From Eublepharis macularius (Eukaryota > Chordata > Lepidosauria > Squamata > Eublepharidae): a stretch of DNA of 64,000 nt. The stretch is taken from NCBI RefSeq assembly GCF_028583425.1, contig NC_072807.1, forward strand, positions 34,911,001 to 34,975,000. Direction: 5' to 3'. The translations under genes were made by a program, and so were the position numbers. Below, piece by piece: positions 13,548-24,934 of the stretch. The stretch's first letter is position 1, and every line of letters begins with the position of its first letter. The notes under the pieces are model-generated. The model saw only the letters and a list, made by a program, of their open reading frames with translations. It was not told the origin of the DNA and ran no database searches.

Positions 13548-15861
13548 CAGTAATACTCAGTGGAATGCTCCTCCCAAAACTGCTCAGTGCAAAAAAGTGA
13601 AACTCATCAGCATAAAACTTACATCATAAGACACTACCTCAAAATCTTCATATGACATTTCAGTGTTAGTCAAGATAACAATGAATGAGTAATTTGGGAG
13701 GTAATTTGGCACTGATTTGTCCATATTTTTCCATGACAATAAGGAAAACTCATCAAGAAATGGGTGTAGGAACACTTGTGGAAAGTTTGCCTTCATGGAT
13801 AATTCATTTCTAACATTTTTGTGTTGTAGAGAACAAATGAGGTTTTTCTGAAACATGCACACAGGAGATCAAACTTTTGCCAAGACGGGTAGTGATCTGC
13901 ATAACTCATCAACAGATATGCATTCTTAAGCCAACATGGTTGGGGGGGGGGATCTAATGAGTAACTTAAAAAAACCAGTCAAGCTATTCAGTCTGTCAAT
14001 GCTCTAATTTCACATATCTATTGTAAAATAGGCAACTGAATTTTTAAAATATATCAAAACTTTGTCATTATGCACACAGCTAAAGATTTTCATCCTTATA
14101 TCTAAGAAACACACTTTTCCAAAGCATATGGTGAAAATCCAATAAATCCTCACCAAATTAAAATTACCATACTTGAGAAAAAAGACACACACGTACGTGG
14201 GGGGAAAAACTGGGGTGACTGGGTCATCTAATTTACATTCTCCTTTATTCTGTGCTTCTTGCTACTGTTCCCTTACATTCTGATATCTTTCTGTTCTCAT
14301 CCAAAGGCATGTAGCACAAGAAGCAGGGTGGGCACACCTTGAACACTGGAACTCATAATGATCTCACAGAGAGTTGCATCCAGTGGGAACCCACGTTCTC
14401 TTGGTTACTTTGTAGTTAATCTAGCCTTCAGGAACAGAGAACAATTACTGTTGATGTGCCCTTGGGGACTATCTATTCTGGAAGGCATAGCTAGCTGATT
14501 CTTTAGTGTACAATAAGATATTGTACTTGATGGAGGGAAGAGAAGGAAAGTCTTTGAGATAGGATGGCCCCAACCATTTCTTGCTTTCATTCAACATACC
14601 CTGTATAATAAGCTCTTCCGCAGTACTAAGAATTCAGATGTAAAAATAATAAACTTATTGAGTACATATGTAACTTTTTCTTGTGTTCAAATTGTTTTCT
14701 CTTATTAATTTCAGTAACAATTCAGTATCACTAACCCATATTATTGGTAGTGGTTTGAGGTTGACATTGGCTTGTCTTCAGCTACACAATCAGATATCAG
14801 GATAGCCAAGGAAATAACTGAACTAGAGACTGCCAGCTCTTAACTGCTACACAGCACCAGCTCTACCAAGTGTGAGACAGTCCCAATTATGACAGCTGGC
14901 TTCCTCAAAAGGAAGCAGATAAAATGTAAACAGCAGCCTCTGCATCAGGGAGATGTACCCAACAAAATCTTTTGTTCAAAAAGCCATCCAAGAATACAAT
15001 TGCCATGTCAAATGCCAGCCAATTATATAAACACTCCAACATTCAAAGCAGATGCTGAAGTTTTCCCCTGTCTTCCACAAACCACCCCAAAGCAAAACAC
15101 AACAAAAGGAAGGAAACCGACAAAAGTTTAAAATAATAGATACAACTGAGAATACACTGGCATTTTAAGAAGCAGGGGCTGGAAGTGACTTGGGGGGTGA
15201 AGACACAGAGAGAGCTCTCCTTCCACAACAATACTCTGTTCTGTTTGCTATGCAGCTTTCCCTATATGGAAACAGAGACTACAACTTGAAGGTCTAGAAG
15301 TCCCAGACTGGGACTGCCAGAGTAATTTTCCTTTCCTTGCAGAGAAGACAAAAGGGAAAAAAGATCATTTAAGTCCAAGATTTCCAGGCAAAAGGAGAGG
15401 GGGGGGGTTGTTTAAAAGAATGAAAATCACTTCAGCCTTCCCATCAACAACAAGGATTTTATGGAGACATGGAAGGTTTCAACCCTGGCACTATTTTCCA
15501 GGATCTGCTGCAAACCAGCTCCCTTAAAACTATGTGGCATCAGCCCTTCGGGAGCATCAGCGAGCTGGCAGAGGCAAACTGAAGGCAGGTGACAAAGCCC
15601 TGTGCTAAGGATGCAAATAATGGGAGAGTGGCATGTCTTTGCTCAATGCACCTTTTCTCCCCCACCCCACTTTTCCAGAACTGCTTATAAAAACAGAGTG
15701 AAGGAAGTATTAGTTGCAAAGTTGTCTTCCAGTCCATTTCTTTGCAATACTTCCCCTCCCCTCTCTACCTAACAGGGGAGGAAATCCCTTTGTCTTCATA
15801 AGTCAGCAGACCTTAGAGGGAGAGAAAAAGAGCGAAAGAAATGAAAATACACCCTCCCACA

Positions 15862-16112
15862 AAAGGTAGCACCTTAGACCAACTAAATTTTCAGAGTGTG
15901 AGCTTTTGAGAGTCAAACCTCTCTTCTTCAGATACATTTAGAGATGGCAGTAAGTAGGGTTTTACCTAGCCAGAAGGTAAACCTTCTAAATGTATCTGAA
16001 GGGAGCTCCGACTCTCGAAATCTCATACTCTGTAAGTCTCCTTGGTCTTTAAGGTGCTACTGGACCCCCCAATCTTGCTCTTCTACTGCAGACCATCATG
16101 GGTACCCACCTG
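15862..16112. mobile_element. PLE-derived inverted dimer
   Basis: The left arm (ggtagcaccttagaccaact ... cttcttcagatac) is the approximate reverse complement of the right arm (gtatctgaagg ... ggtctttaaggtgctactgg, ending in a tctactgcagaccat tail). This is the head-to-head arrangement typical of Penelope-like retroelements. The hammerhead-like boxes are damaged in both arms (AAAA for GAAA on the left, a deletion in CTGAAGA on the right). It lies just outside the CpG island, on the PEAK1 side. Confidence 0.6.
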
Positions 16113-16855
16113 AAATTATCTTCACACCAAAAAAAGAGACAGCAAGAGAGGAATGAAAACACACACCACACACACACAATTATCCGAGGGCATGGGAGAG
16201 CAGCTTTTTAAGGGGCTTCTTCCAGTGATTGGCACTTGACCCACTCCTACCTGCCACTAGGCCCACAAAAAGCAGCTCAGAAGGCTACTAAAAAGCAACA
16301 AGCCGTAGTCACAATGAAACACGCACAAAATAATAGTGATTAAAAGTCGGCAATCCAAGTTAGGAAAGGGGCCGCGCGGGGAAAGTTTTTGCTGGCGATG
16401 TTGTCAACCAGCGTCTCACCGCCCGCCCCCGTCCCTTCACGACAGGAAGTCGAGCTGGAGACCCCCCCCCGGGGGGTCAGGTCATCCCCTCCCCCACCTA
16501 CCCTCCAAGCCCCGCCCCTTCTTCTCACTCACCTCCCCCTTTAAACTGCCCCCCTCGCTTCAGTCACACTCCTCAGGCCTGCTGGTTTAAACCGCCCCTA
16601 CCCCCCTCCCTTTTAAAATTTAAATATTTTTACCTCAACGATGCGAGGGAGAAGGAAAATATATATATTTCTTTCCGCTACTTCTCCGTCGGAGGAAATG
16701 CAGCCCGTCCGCTCGCTCCCTCGCCCGCCTCCCCGACTGACTAACTTTGCCTCACGCACAGCAACTCGCCCGCTGACTGACTAACCGGCCTCCCGGGCCC
16801 CGCCCACTCCGCTCGCCCCGCCCACTCCCTCCCTCCCACGCGCGAGACACCCACC

Positions 16856-17180
16856 GTCACTCGCTCAGCCGGGCAGCCAGACGGGCTCAGCGCGAGGCTG
16901 GGAAAGGGGAGGGGGAAAGAGAGGAGCGAAAGGTTCGGGCGAGATGCGCGCGCATCTCTCTCATTTCAACCGTCGCTCGCTCAGCCAACGCGAGCCTGAA
17001 AAGGAGGGGCGGGGAGAGGAGAGGAAAGTTTCGGGCGAGGTGCGCGCGCACCTCAGATTCCATCTGTCGTTCGCTCGCTCAGGCGAGCAGACGGAAAGAA
17101 AGGACAGGCGAGATTTCGGCGCGTGCGCGCGCACCTCGGATCCCCAACTGTCGCTCGCTCTCTCAGGCAATGAGATTGGA
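16856..17180. repeat. Diverged tandem repeat in CpG island (3 units plus a partial)
   Basis: A GTCRYTCGCTC(GCTC)AG head recurs at 16856, 16972, 17066 and 17150 (periods 116, 94 and 84). Each full unit continues through a purine-rich GGAGGGG/GAAAG part to a TTCGGGCG box and a CG-rich palindrome: 16941-16958, 17037-17054 and 17123-17134. This looks like an old local duplication inside the promoter rather than a transposon. Confidence 0.7.
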
Positions 17181-17218
17181 GGGAGGAGGGGGAGACTAGG
17201 TTACATTTCGGACGCAAT

Positions 17219-17300
17219 TGGTAAACCGCTGTAAAATGAGCGCAAAGTTGTCCTGTAGGACGGCATATAAATCGAATATTATTATTAATGTTATTAAATG
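17219..17300 (+). repeat. SINE 3' tail (Sauria-SINE type) inside the promoter
   Basis: The pattern gtaaaccgct...gttgtcctgtaggacggcatataaatcgaatattattatt matches the 3' ends of the full-length SINEs at 48168 and 51505. Only the tail is present. It sits about 100 bases upstream of the ZNF143-like site. Confidence 0.65.
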
Positions 17301-17399
17301 AGGGAGACGGGGAAAGGGGCGTGGCTCGGCTGCGCGCACGCGCGCCGATGCCGCGAGGAGGTGGCGAGGCGATTTGAAACCCGCCGGGCCCCCGTTTTG

Positions 17400-17418
17400 A
17401 CTACCCTCCCCAGCATGC
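17400..17418 (+). promoter_or_regulatory. ZNF143/THAP11-type site (ACTAC...CCCAGCATGC)
   Basis: ACTACCCTCCCCAGCATGC closely resembles the long SBS/M4 motif ACTACAAYTCCCAGCATGC, a conserved element bound by ZNF143 (and THAP11) near the start sites of CpG-island and bidirectional promoters. It differs only in the variable middle. It lies at the HMG20A-side edge of the CpG island, so transcription probably begins within about 100 bases of it. Confidence 0.65.
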
Positions 17419-17419
17419 C

Positions 17420-17683
17420 TCGCGGTGACGGACGTTAACGGCTTACGTTCGTTCTGAAACGAGATACGAAGATTCTTCCGCAGAAGTTGAGACAAAAATA
17501 GTACCCCCGGTTTTAACGAACTTTTTCACCCCTGCCCCATCCACTTTGGTCCATATTCTGTAATGAGAAGGTGGCGGGAGGGAGATGTCGCCCAAGAGGA
17601 GCTGCGGAAGGCTTCGTAACGGGGAAGGAGCAAGCGGAGGGATATGGGCCGGGGGGGGGCATGGGGCCGTGATGCGTCCGTGG
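17420..17683 (+). other. HMG20A: Candidate HMG20A non-coding exon 1
   Basis: The interval between the ZNF143-like site and a strong donor (CCGTGG/GTGAGT at 17684) is the best candidate for the first exon. It contains an upstream ATG at 17585 opening a short frame, so if it is exonic the leader could carry a uORF. Splicing from 17683 to 43487 would give an intron of about 25.8 kb. The start is not fixed and other leader exons may lie inside intron 1. Confidence 0.4.
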
Positions 17684-17710
17684 GTGAGTGAGGGGGAGGG
17701 GGAAGACGCG
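17646..17710 (+). other. G-rich tract, potential G-quadruplex
   Basis: Several runs of three or more G (including a run of nine) occur within 60 bases around the candidate exon 1 donor at 17684. A quadruplex could form in DNA or nascent RNA; this is inference from composition. Confidence 0.4.
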
Positions 17711-18170
17711 AGCGAGGATGAAGGAGGCGGAGTGGGGGTGAAGGGGCAGAAGTCTCTGGGGAAGCCCCCTCCCCTGTGACAGGTCAGTTGTGGCCCGGGG
17801 TGGGGGTGGGAACATGCAGCCCCCTCCCCATTCAAATAAAGGGGCACAGACTTCATATGTGTGGGAATCGTTGAGGGGGGGGGGCGGTGCTGGAAGCCCT
17901 GACTGGAGGAGATGGGTCGTCCCTGGGGGGTGGCAGGGAGGCCTGTCCTCCCGCCTGAGAGAATGGCGCCTGCCTCAAGCATCTCCCCGCCAGGCCTATT
18001 GATTGTCCAGCAAACCCATCCTCCTTTAGCCTCCCCTTCCCCTCAGGCTTTCAGGAGGGGAGGTGCGTGCCCCTACCCGCTTTTTCCTCCTCACAACCTT
18101 GTTGGGTTGAGAAAAGATGGAGCTGACCCATTGAACTTTATTATTACTACGAGTACCGTAACACTAGTAA

Positions 18171-18240
18171 CACATTTTGTAAACCGCTCTGAGCGGTCTT
18201 AAGAGAATCGAATGTTGTTGTTATTACTACTGTTACCATC
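18171..18240 (+). repeat. SINE 3' tail (Sauria-SINE type)
   Basis: ttttgtaaaccgctctgagcgg...aagagaatcgaatgttgttgttattac is the tail of the same SINE group as 48168-48425. It leads into a TTATTA-rich region up to 18310. Confidence 0.55.
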
Positions 18241-18295
18241 ACTATTACTATTGTTATAATGACTATTAATATTTTTGCTATTACTTTATTAATAT

Positions 18296-18440
18296 TGTTT
18301 TTTATTATTTATTTTATTTATAGTCCGCCTTTCTCACTGAGACTCAAGGTGGATTATACAGTACGAACAAGTGCAGTCTTAATGGGATTGCAGCGCTAGC
18401 CCCACACCCGAACCTTTGCACCACATTGGCCCTTGAGGAT
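18296..18440 (-). repeat. Repeat end shared with 60820-60890
   Basis: tttatttatagtccgcctttctcactgagactcaaggtggattata is nearly identical to the copy at 60828-60873. Probably the reversed 3' end of a SINE or LINE (ending in a 'tataaataaa' tail on the minus strand). Class not assigned. Confidence 0.5.
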
Positions 18441-18505
18441 CATTAGATTTGACAGGCAAAAAAAAATTGCTTTTATTATAGTTGCATAGATATATTATGA
18501 GAGAG

Positions 18506-18767
18506 TTTCAGATGGGTAGCCATGTTAGTCTGCAGTAGAAGAGCAAGATTCGGGTCCAGTAGCTCCTTGAAGACCAAGTAGATTTCCAGGGTATGAGTGG
18601 AAGTGTGTAGGGTTTTATCCAGTTTTTTACCTTCTGGCTGGATAAAACCCTACATACTTCCACTTTCTAAATGTTTCTGAAGAAAGGAGCTTTGGCTCTT
18701 GAAAGCTCATACTCTGGAAATCTAGTTGGTCTTTAGGTGCTACTGGACCCGAATCTTGCTCTTCTAT
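18506..18767. mobile_element. PLE-derived inverted dimer
   Basis: The left arm is gtagccatgttagtctgcag through the 'gagtggaagtgtgtagggttttatcc' segment; the right arm is its reverse complement, ending gctactggacccgaatcttgctcttcta. The right arm keeps hammerhead-like boxes CTGAAGA (18677-18683) and GAAA (18701-18704) around a 6-bp stem (AGGAGC/GCTCTT). Same family as 15862-16112. Confidence 0.65.
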
Positions 18768-18775
18768 GATAAGAG

Positions 18776-19010
18776 AGTGAATGTGGGGTAATGGTAAAAG
18801 TGCTGGACTAGGATCTTGGAAACTCAGGTTATGAATCTCCCATTCTGCCACTGAAGCTCGCTGGGTGACCTTGGGCCAGTTACACAATTTCAGCCTAAGC
18901 TACCTGACAGGGTGGTTTGTCCGAATAAAATAGAGAGAAGAATGATGTAAGCCGCTTTCGTTCCTCTTTGGAGAAAAAGGCTGGATATAAATGAAGGAAA
19001 TAAATACCGA
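18776..19010 (+). repeat. tRNA-derived SINE
   Basis: Diverged A-box part (ggtaatggtaaaagtgctgg), body ctgggtgaccttgggccagt, and the end gatgtaagccgctttcg...ggctggatataaatgaagg. Same subfamily as 45003-45240. Confidence 0.7.
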
Positions 19011-19055
19011 ATAGTTATGCCATCATGCTTGGGTCTCCTTTTTCATTAATAGAGT

Positions 19056-19262
19056 CATTAGGCTGTGAACTTTGCCACCGGAGGATGTAGTGATGGCCAC
19101 AAGTATAGATGGCTTTAAAAGGGGATTAGACAGATTCATGGGGAGACAGGACCCTCAATGACTGCTACCCAAGGTGCTTAAATGAAACCTCCATGTGTGT
19201 GCTGAGAAGCCATTGAGTGTTGTACTCTGTTTGCCCTCCACCGCAACTGTGAGAGAGATTGA
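19056..19262 (+). mobile_element. CR1-clade LINE 3' fragment
   Basis: gaggatgtagtgatggccacaag, atagatggctttaaaagggg and attagacagattcatgg correspond block by block to 39975-40045. The 3' end is diverged. Confidence 0.6.
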
Positions 19263-19375
19263 TGGTAAATATGGACTTCTAGTCTGATTATACTCTCAGT
19301 CTTGAACTTACCACCTCTAGAACATTTGGGTTAAATTGTAATACAATTTTTGTGTGTGTGTTAAGTTCCTATGAA

Positions 19376-19595
19376 CCAGTGAGGGGTAGTGGGAGTGTTG
19401 GAACCGTAAGAGTCCGGTTTAAATCCCCTACTCGGTCATGGAAGCTTGCTGGTTGATCTTAGGCCAGTCACACCCTTCCAGCCTAACCTACCCCGTGGGG
19501 TTGTTGTGAGGATGAAATGGAGGCGAAGAGAATGATGTCAGCTGCTTTAGGTCCTCAGTGGGGAGAACGATCACATACAAAGGAAGGAAATAGAT
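19376..19595 (+). repeat. tRNA-derived SINE
   Basis: agtgggagtgttgg, ccggtttaaatcccc (B box), ttaggccagtcacaccc, tggggttgttgtgaggatg, and a ggaaggaaata tail. Same subfamily as 45003-45240. Confidence 0.7.
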
Positions 19596-22500
19596 TAATC
19601 TCTTGTGAATTGCTCAGGGGAACTCATTTTGGCTGAGAAGCTGAATAAAAACATAAGATCAATAGCTTCATGACAACGACAAAACTAGGCGTCTCACAGA
19701 AAAGGTACGTTATACTTGGAGAGTGTATTCCCAAGTATATGGCAAATTAAAAAACAATCGTGTGCTCCAGATAGCCTGCGATGTAAAAAGCTGTTGATAG
19801 GTCAAGGAAAAATAACTCCCAACAGTCCAGAAGAAAAACGAGAAATTGGTTTATTCAAGTCCTTAAGTGTGTTTTGGGTGTGTTTTTTGGGGGGGGGGGC
19901 AAATTTCAGAGTTGTTTCTCACTCTTCTTTAACTTCTTCCCTTTAATAGTAATGGTTGAGTATATGTGGTAAAAGAAATGAACCCATCTGTCAAAGAGTT
20001 TTCTACATAAGCAGTTGAGTCACTATGTATGCAAAATAGTGTTAGTTTGTAAATTAATACCCCCCCCCAATCTGATGGATATGGAGCATGTTGCTTATCC
20101 TGGGAAATATGAGAGCAGTTGGGGTGGGGGTGGGTGGGTGGAGATGGAGGAATATGACCCATTGAAGCCTCAAAGGGTTTATAGAATCCTTGAAGAGTGC
20201 ATTTGGATTAACAGGAAAATTCGACAGTTGTTGACACCCCCCCCCCCAATTTCTGTGGGCTCTAAACTTGCTGTTCTCGGTATCTCTCTCACCAGTCAGA
20301 TCATCTGACTCAGATGCCAAACTTCTTATTCCCCCCCAAAGGAGAAATTGTGCATGAAGGAGAACCTTGGCTTTCAAGATTTCTGTGTGATCCTTATTTT
20401 GGAGAGATGGCAGCTCTCTAAAACTTAACTGATGTCTCCTTAAAAAGCATACTCATCTTTCTAGTTCTGCTCCCTTTGATTCACTGGATGCAGTAGGCTT
20501 ATAAATAACCTTCAGCTTTTTTGCATTTATGTCATTACTTCTTTTTCTTGGGGAACTCAAGAGTTCTGCACATTGGGGTCCCAGATAGCTCCCATCCTGG
20601 GGGGAGACCTGCTTAGCTTCAGCAAGGTGGCTGCATAATGTTCCTTCAGACTGTGGCTGGAGTCCAGTAAACACAGAAGGGGAAGGCTTTATGGGGAGGG
20701 GATTTGGGTAGGTTTTTCCTCCCTTTGCTACCAAGCAGCGGTGAAGCTTTACTATGTGTATGCCTCATTTGAAATTGGCGTGGTTAATTTGAGAGTGCAA
20801 ATCTGTAAGACTTGTGATTAGAAAGCCTTGTATGTAGTGAGAAAAGATGAGTTTAATAACATTAATCTTTTTTTCCTTGTCAAAAGCTTGCAAATTCCCT
20901 AAATCTCACTTGCAAACTAAGCATTGTGCCTTCCTCAGTCAAGTGTTTGTTCGGCTGTATGTCTACAGTGGTTTTTCAGCGTTTAGGGGTGGTAGTGCTG
21001 TACATTAGTGGTGGCCAGTCTGCAAGACAGGCTGCACAGACAGGGCAAGTGTTTAGCAGACCTGGACAGGAGCAGGAAGGCCTGGCTGTGGCAGAGTACA
21101 AGGCTTGGGCTCCCACTGGTGTCTCCCACATTGTTTCTACTACGTGGTTGAACAGGTGGGAAGTTGTTGTAGTTGCTTCCATACTGCCATATGTGGGACT
21201 TGACTTGCTACTGGCTTGTTCAGAAGTTCAGCCACTGCTGGTATACTCTGCACAATAATTTTGGGACTTGTGGCCCTGATCAAATTGATTATTCAGCATT
21301 CCACAGTTCTTCAGTCTGAGCCTAGGAAAGCCAAAGTCAGGTGCAGTATCATATACCTCTCTTCTTTGACTTTAATGAGCACGTGTTGCATAGTGCATTA
21401 TTACAAGTGACACATTCTTCCTTATATCCCAGGAGTGAATTTTTAATAGTATTTAAATTCAACAGAAATTAGTATATGAGAGGATGGGTAGATAGCCATA
21501 GAGGTCCTTGTGTAGCTCTTTTAAAAACAAGAAAAAGTGCAAAGTTTCTCATAACTGACTTGACTAGAAGGGGATGGAAATGCAGTCCGGTGGATTTCTC
21601 CTCTCCTTTGGCTTCTGCCCTACTAGGGAGAGTGATGTAATTAGGAACTCAGCGTGAACAAGCTTCTCCCCTTGCAGCGTATGTCCTCTGCCCTTCATTG
21701 CTAGCATTTGCTCATCAGAAGAAAGGTAGAGCCATAAGCAGCAGCAGAGATAAAAAGAAAGAGAACAAGCGGCTTTTTCAATGATTTATAAAAGCACTGA
21801 ATTGAGCTCATTTATTACAACTTTAAAAGCTGAAGTCTCTCCCCCCACCACCTTTTTTGTTTCTGATTCATGCTTTGGTATCCTAACTATCTGTCCAAAC
21901 TGCTGCTTTAATGCAGTCAGTCGCACTGTTTTGCTTTGTGTAGGAAAAAAGATCTCCCATGTGTTCTTTGTATTGTCTGAGTATTACTAAATCTGCCCAC
22001 AGGTGCATAGGTTGGACAACACATCCAGTGTTTTGCACTGCCTCTGGAAAATGCTTGAGTTTATGCTTTGTGGGAAAGCCTACAGGAATGAATGAGTTTA
22101 CTCCCCAGAAGTCACACGCTGTTAGCGTTGTAGTTGGTTTTGATTCTTGGGTGGCAACTGGGTGAAAGTGCAGAGAAGCCTGGTGTGCCATTCAGGTGTG
22201 TGGAAGATGGGAGGGAGAATGCATGTTTAGGACTGCACAGCACATGATAATCCTCAAGAGCACCTTTATCTGAAGTTATTATGAGATAATAAAAGTACTT
22301 GCAACAAATACTCTTAAAAACATGTGTTTAGATTTTTAATACTGTTTTCCAAGAACCGACCTTTAAAGCTTTCTGTGAATCTTACCTCCTCCTTGTCTTG
22401 ATATCCCTGTAACCGTCAGACACAAGTGTACTGTCAGTCAGCATCCCCTGTACTGTAATATAGCAAATTTTTCAAAGGACTTTTCCCTTTTCAAGTTTGG

Positions 22501-24934
22501 TGTGAAGTTATTGAACCTGTCATCTCTGTTGGGCCATCCAAGTTCTGGAAACTGAGATTGCAGAACTGAAGTCAGTCAGAGAGCGGAGAACAAGAGTTCA
22601 GTAGCTTTCATCAAATCTAATCGAATGCTAGCATTGGATACTGAAGCTTTAAAAAAATTATCTGCCCCAGTAGTGGGAATTTATTTTTTGCACACGTCCC
22701 CAGTTTAGATAACTTACTTGTCTTACTACTTCCCTTGGCTTCCTTTCAAATCCTTAGGTCCCCAGTGGTATGTCAGTTTCTGGTTTCATAAAGCTGTTTA
22801 GACACGATTTGCCGTTTTTAGCATGATATGACTAAATACTAGACTAATTTTATTTGCCGTTTCTGTTTGCCTGACAGATTTGGGCAACCTTATCAAATAG
22901 GGTAATAAGGAAAGTGGTGGTACTGGTGGCAATGGGAACCCCCCCCCCAAAGCTTAAAAGGTTATATTTTCTATTTAACCTCTATAGGCTAGAGTAGTGT
23001 TTTTAAAAATATGTGGCTGTTTGTGAGAATGCTCTAGGTCACTCTGAAATAAATATGGCATTAATAAAACATTGTGAGAATCCTGTCTCAAACATGTGGT
23101 GAAAGAATGCCCCCTTGAACTCGTCTTTAGATCTATGGTTTTATGAAGAAAAGGATTACAGTGCTGTGATACAGGGAACTCTTCGCCTTAAAAACTTTAG
23201 AGGAAAATCTGAACCAAATTAGTAACGGTGTGGTTTATGTGCATGGTTTTATGAGGGATTGACATTAACACAAGTTCTGAAATTAGTTGATCCATACCCT
23301 TGTGCTGTTCTGATAGGGAGCTGGTTTGGCATAACTGATAAACGGGGTAACAAGAAGACAACATTCCGCTTCCTTGGAGATTCTTAGATGGTTCTTCCTG
23401 AGCGGTTGCCTTCCCACCACAGCTCACGTCTGGGTGATGCCACCTTCCTTGATAGCCACCCAGGTGATATTGGGGAGGGTGCTGCTATCTCCAGGCCCTT
23501 TTCCCATAACACCTGAGCAGCTCCACCTGTCAGATGAGCCAAAGACTGACATGCCCTGGCCCAGAGCTCTGCATACATTTTAAAGTGGAATGTATACAGA
23601 AACTGCGATAGATTGAGCAATTGAACCAGATCTTGAGGGAATCTGGAAGAGTCTGCACAGCATTTAGCAAGGACCTTGGCTCTGTGTTTGTCTGTTGGAA
23701 CTATGCATGGAAGCAAAACCTTTTAATGTCAGAACCAGCCCTGACCCCAGTCCTGCTCGTTGGTTTCTGTCCTTACCACCCATTCCTATGGAATGTTTCT
23801 CCTTTATCCTCAGTTCTATTGCAGGGGTGAAAAAAAGTAGAAAGAACCAGCTGTTGGCTGCCTCAGTTAGCACTTTGAAATACATGAACCAATTTGGAGG
23901 CTTATTTTGATCTGGGCAGCCATTTTTTTTCACATATTGAATGTGCTTGCAGTGAATCTGTTATGTGTCTCGAATTACACGACCAGAAATTGCTGGCATG
24001 CACATATTTGAGGTGGTGGATTTTTTTTTCACACAGCTTAAGGCATACATTGCAGCAGTTTGTACCAGATCGGCGTGATGACTGATTTGCCAGGAACATC
24101 CTATACATCTCTTCCAGCTCTCCAACCCCCGCCCCCCCCCCTGGTTTCTTCCTTCACAGTCTGTCAGCATTCATCCTACATTAATATATGTGATGGTCAT
24201 GAATGCTGGTATGGTGCCTAAAGAAGGCAGTGCAGTTATAACTGAGAAGCTGCTATGAGAAACACCCTGCTGGCAAGGAACTCTCATTCCAGTCCAGGTT
24301 TTTTTTTCCTGTTGAAATATCTCCATTGAGTTAAGGTGATATCTGAACAGAGGCAATTCCTGAGCAAGCTGAATATTCATTGTGCACTCGAAAACTGGCA
24401 ACTGGTAATTAAGCAATTGCCTTGTCATTCTTGCATAAATTTATAAACCTGATGTCTTGATTTTGTTAAGTGGATCACCCTTAGAACAGAAGAATCGGTG
24501 ACTAGGGCAAAGCAGAGGGCTCATTTTGCCCAATTGAGGCTGAAGCCTGGATTAATGAGTTATTTTTTGTTTGTGTTTTTTTATCGAGCATTAAGGTTGG
24601 GTTCATATTTAGGCTTGCAGGTTTGAGTACACAGACTTTCTGAGTAGACAAGATTCTTCTACATTGTCAGCTAATGGCTAGTTAAATCTGAAAAAATCCC
24701 TCACTATTTATAATGTAGCAATAGCTATATTGCATTGTAAGATGGTGTCATCTACAGTTACAGGATACCTCTTCATGTGAACTGTTGTTCAGACCTTGCA
24801 AGTACAGTGATCTAATCTGAGCAATTAAGAGTTAGTTGTCCAAATTCCTCTCATTGCCGCATGATTTTACACTGGTACTGGCAAGCTAATGGCTACATTT
24901 GAGGAGTAGCTTCTTTAGAAGGAACAGTGTAACA

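Larger units (their letters stand above)
1..16340. other. Gene-free upstream flank, probably PEAK1 intron 1
   Basis: I see no coding exon in this AT-rich stretch; the open frames are short, random and without family resemblance. Content found: a GC-rich repeat (283-650), tRNA-SINE remnants (751-800, 1450-1612), a purine-rich tract (6230-6360), a hairpin-related repeat (6478-6523), interspersed repeats (7571-7658, 13437-13547), a CR1-clade LINE end (10770-11310) and an inverted PLE (15862-16112). The stretches 1650-6200, 7700-10750, 11350-13400 and 13600-15850 hold nothing I can name. Assignment to PEAK1 rests on gene order in other vertebrates only. Confidence 0.45.
16365..17460. promoter_or_regulatory. 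CpG island, probable bidirectional promoter of HMG20A (+) and PEAK1 (-)
   Basis: This is the only long CpG-dense, GC-rich, TATA-less stretch in the window. It contains GC boxes (16798-16830, about 17009), CG-rich palindromes and an NRF1-like run (17331-17346). In mammals HMG20A and PEAK1 are transcribed divergently from starts a few hundred bases apart (established gene order); I infer the same here. Candidate minus-strand donors for a PEAK1 first exon are GTTGAG/GTAAAA (exon end at 16634) and GGGGAG/GTGAGT (exon end at 16533). A candidate plus-strand donor for HMG20A exon 1 is GTGG/GTGAGT at 17684. The promoter call is strong; the partner gene and donors are inference. Confidence 0.75.

Noticed and set aside
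15862-16112. Foldback DNA transposon (MITE)
   Set aside because: Other copies of the same family have 12-13 bp target duplications and PLE-like tails, so a Penelope-like origin fits better.
17443-17982. 179-aa minus-strand open frame across the CpG-island edge
   Set aside because: Proline/serine-rich low-complexity product of GC-rich sequence, with competing frames on both strands and no family resemblance.
20926-21258. 110-aa plus-strand open frame with a hydrophobic segment
   Set aside because: No family resemblance, no splice context, and weak composition evidence.
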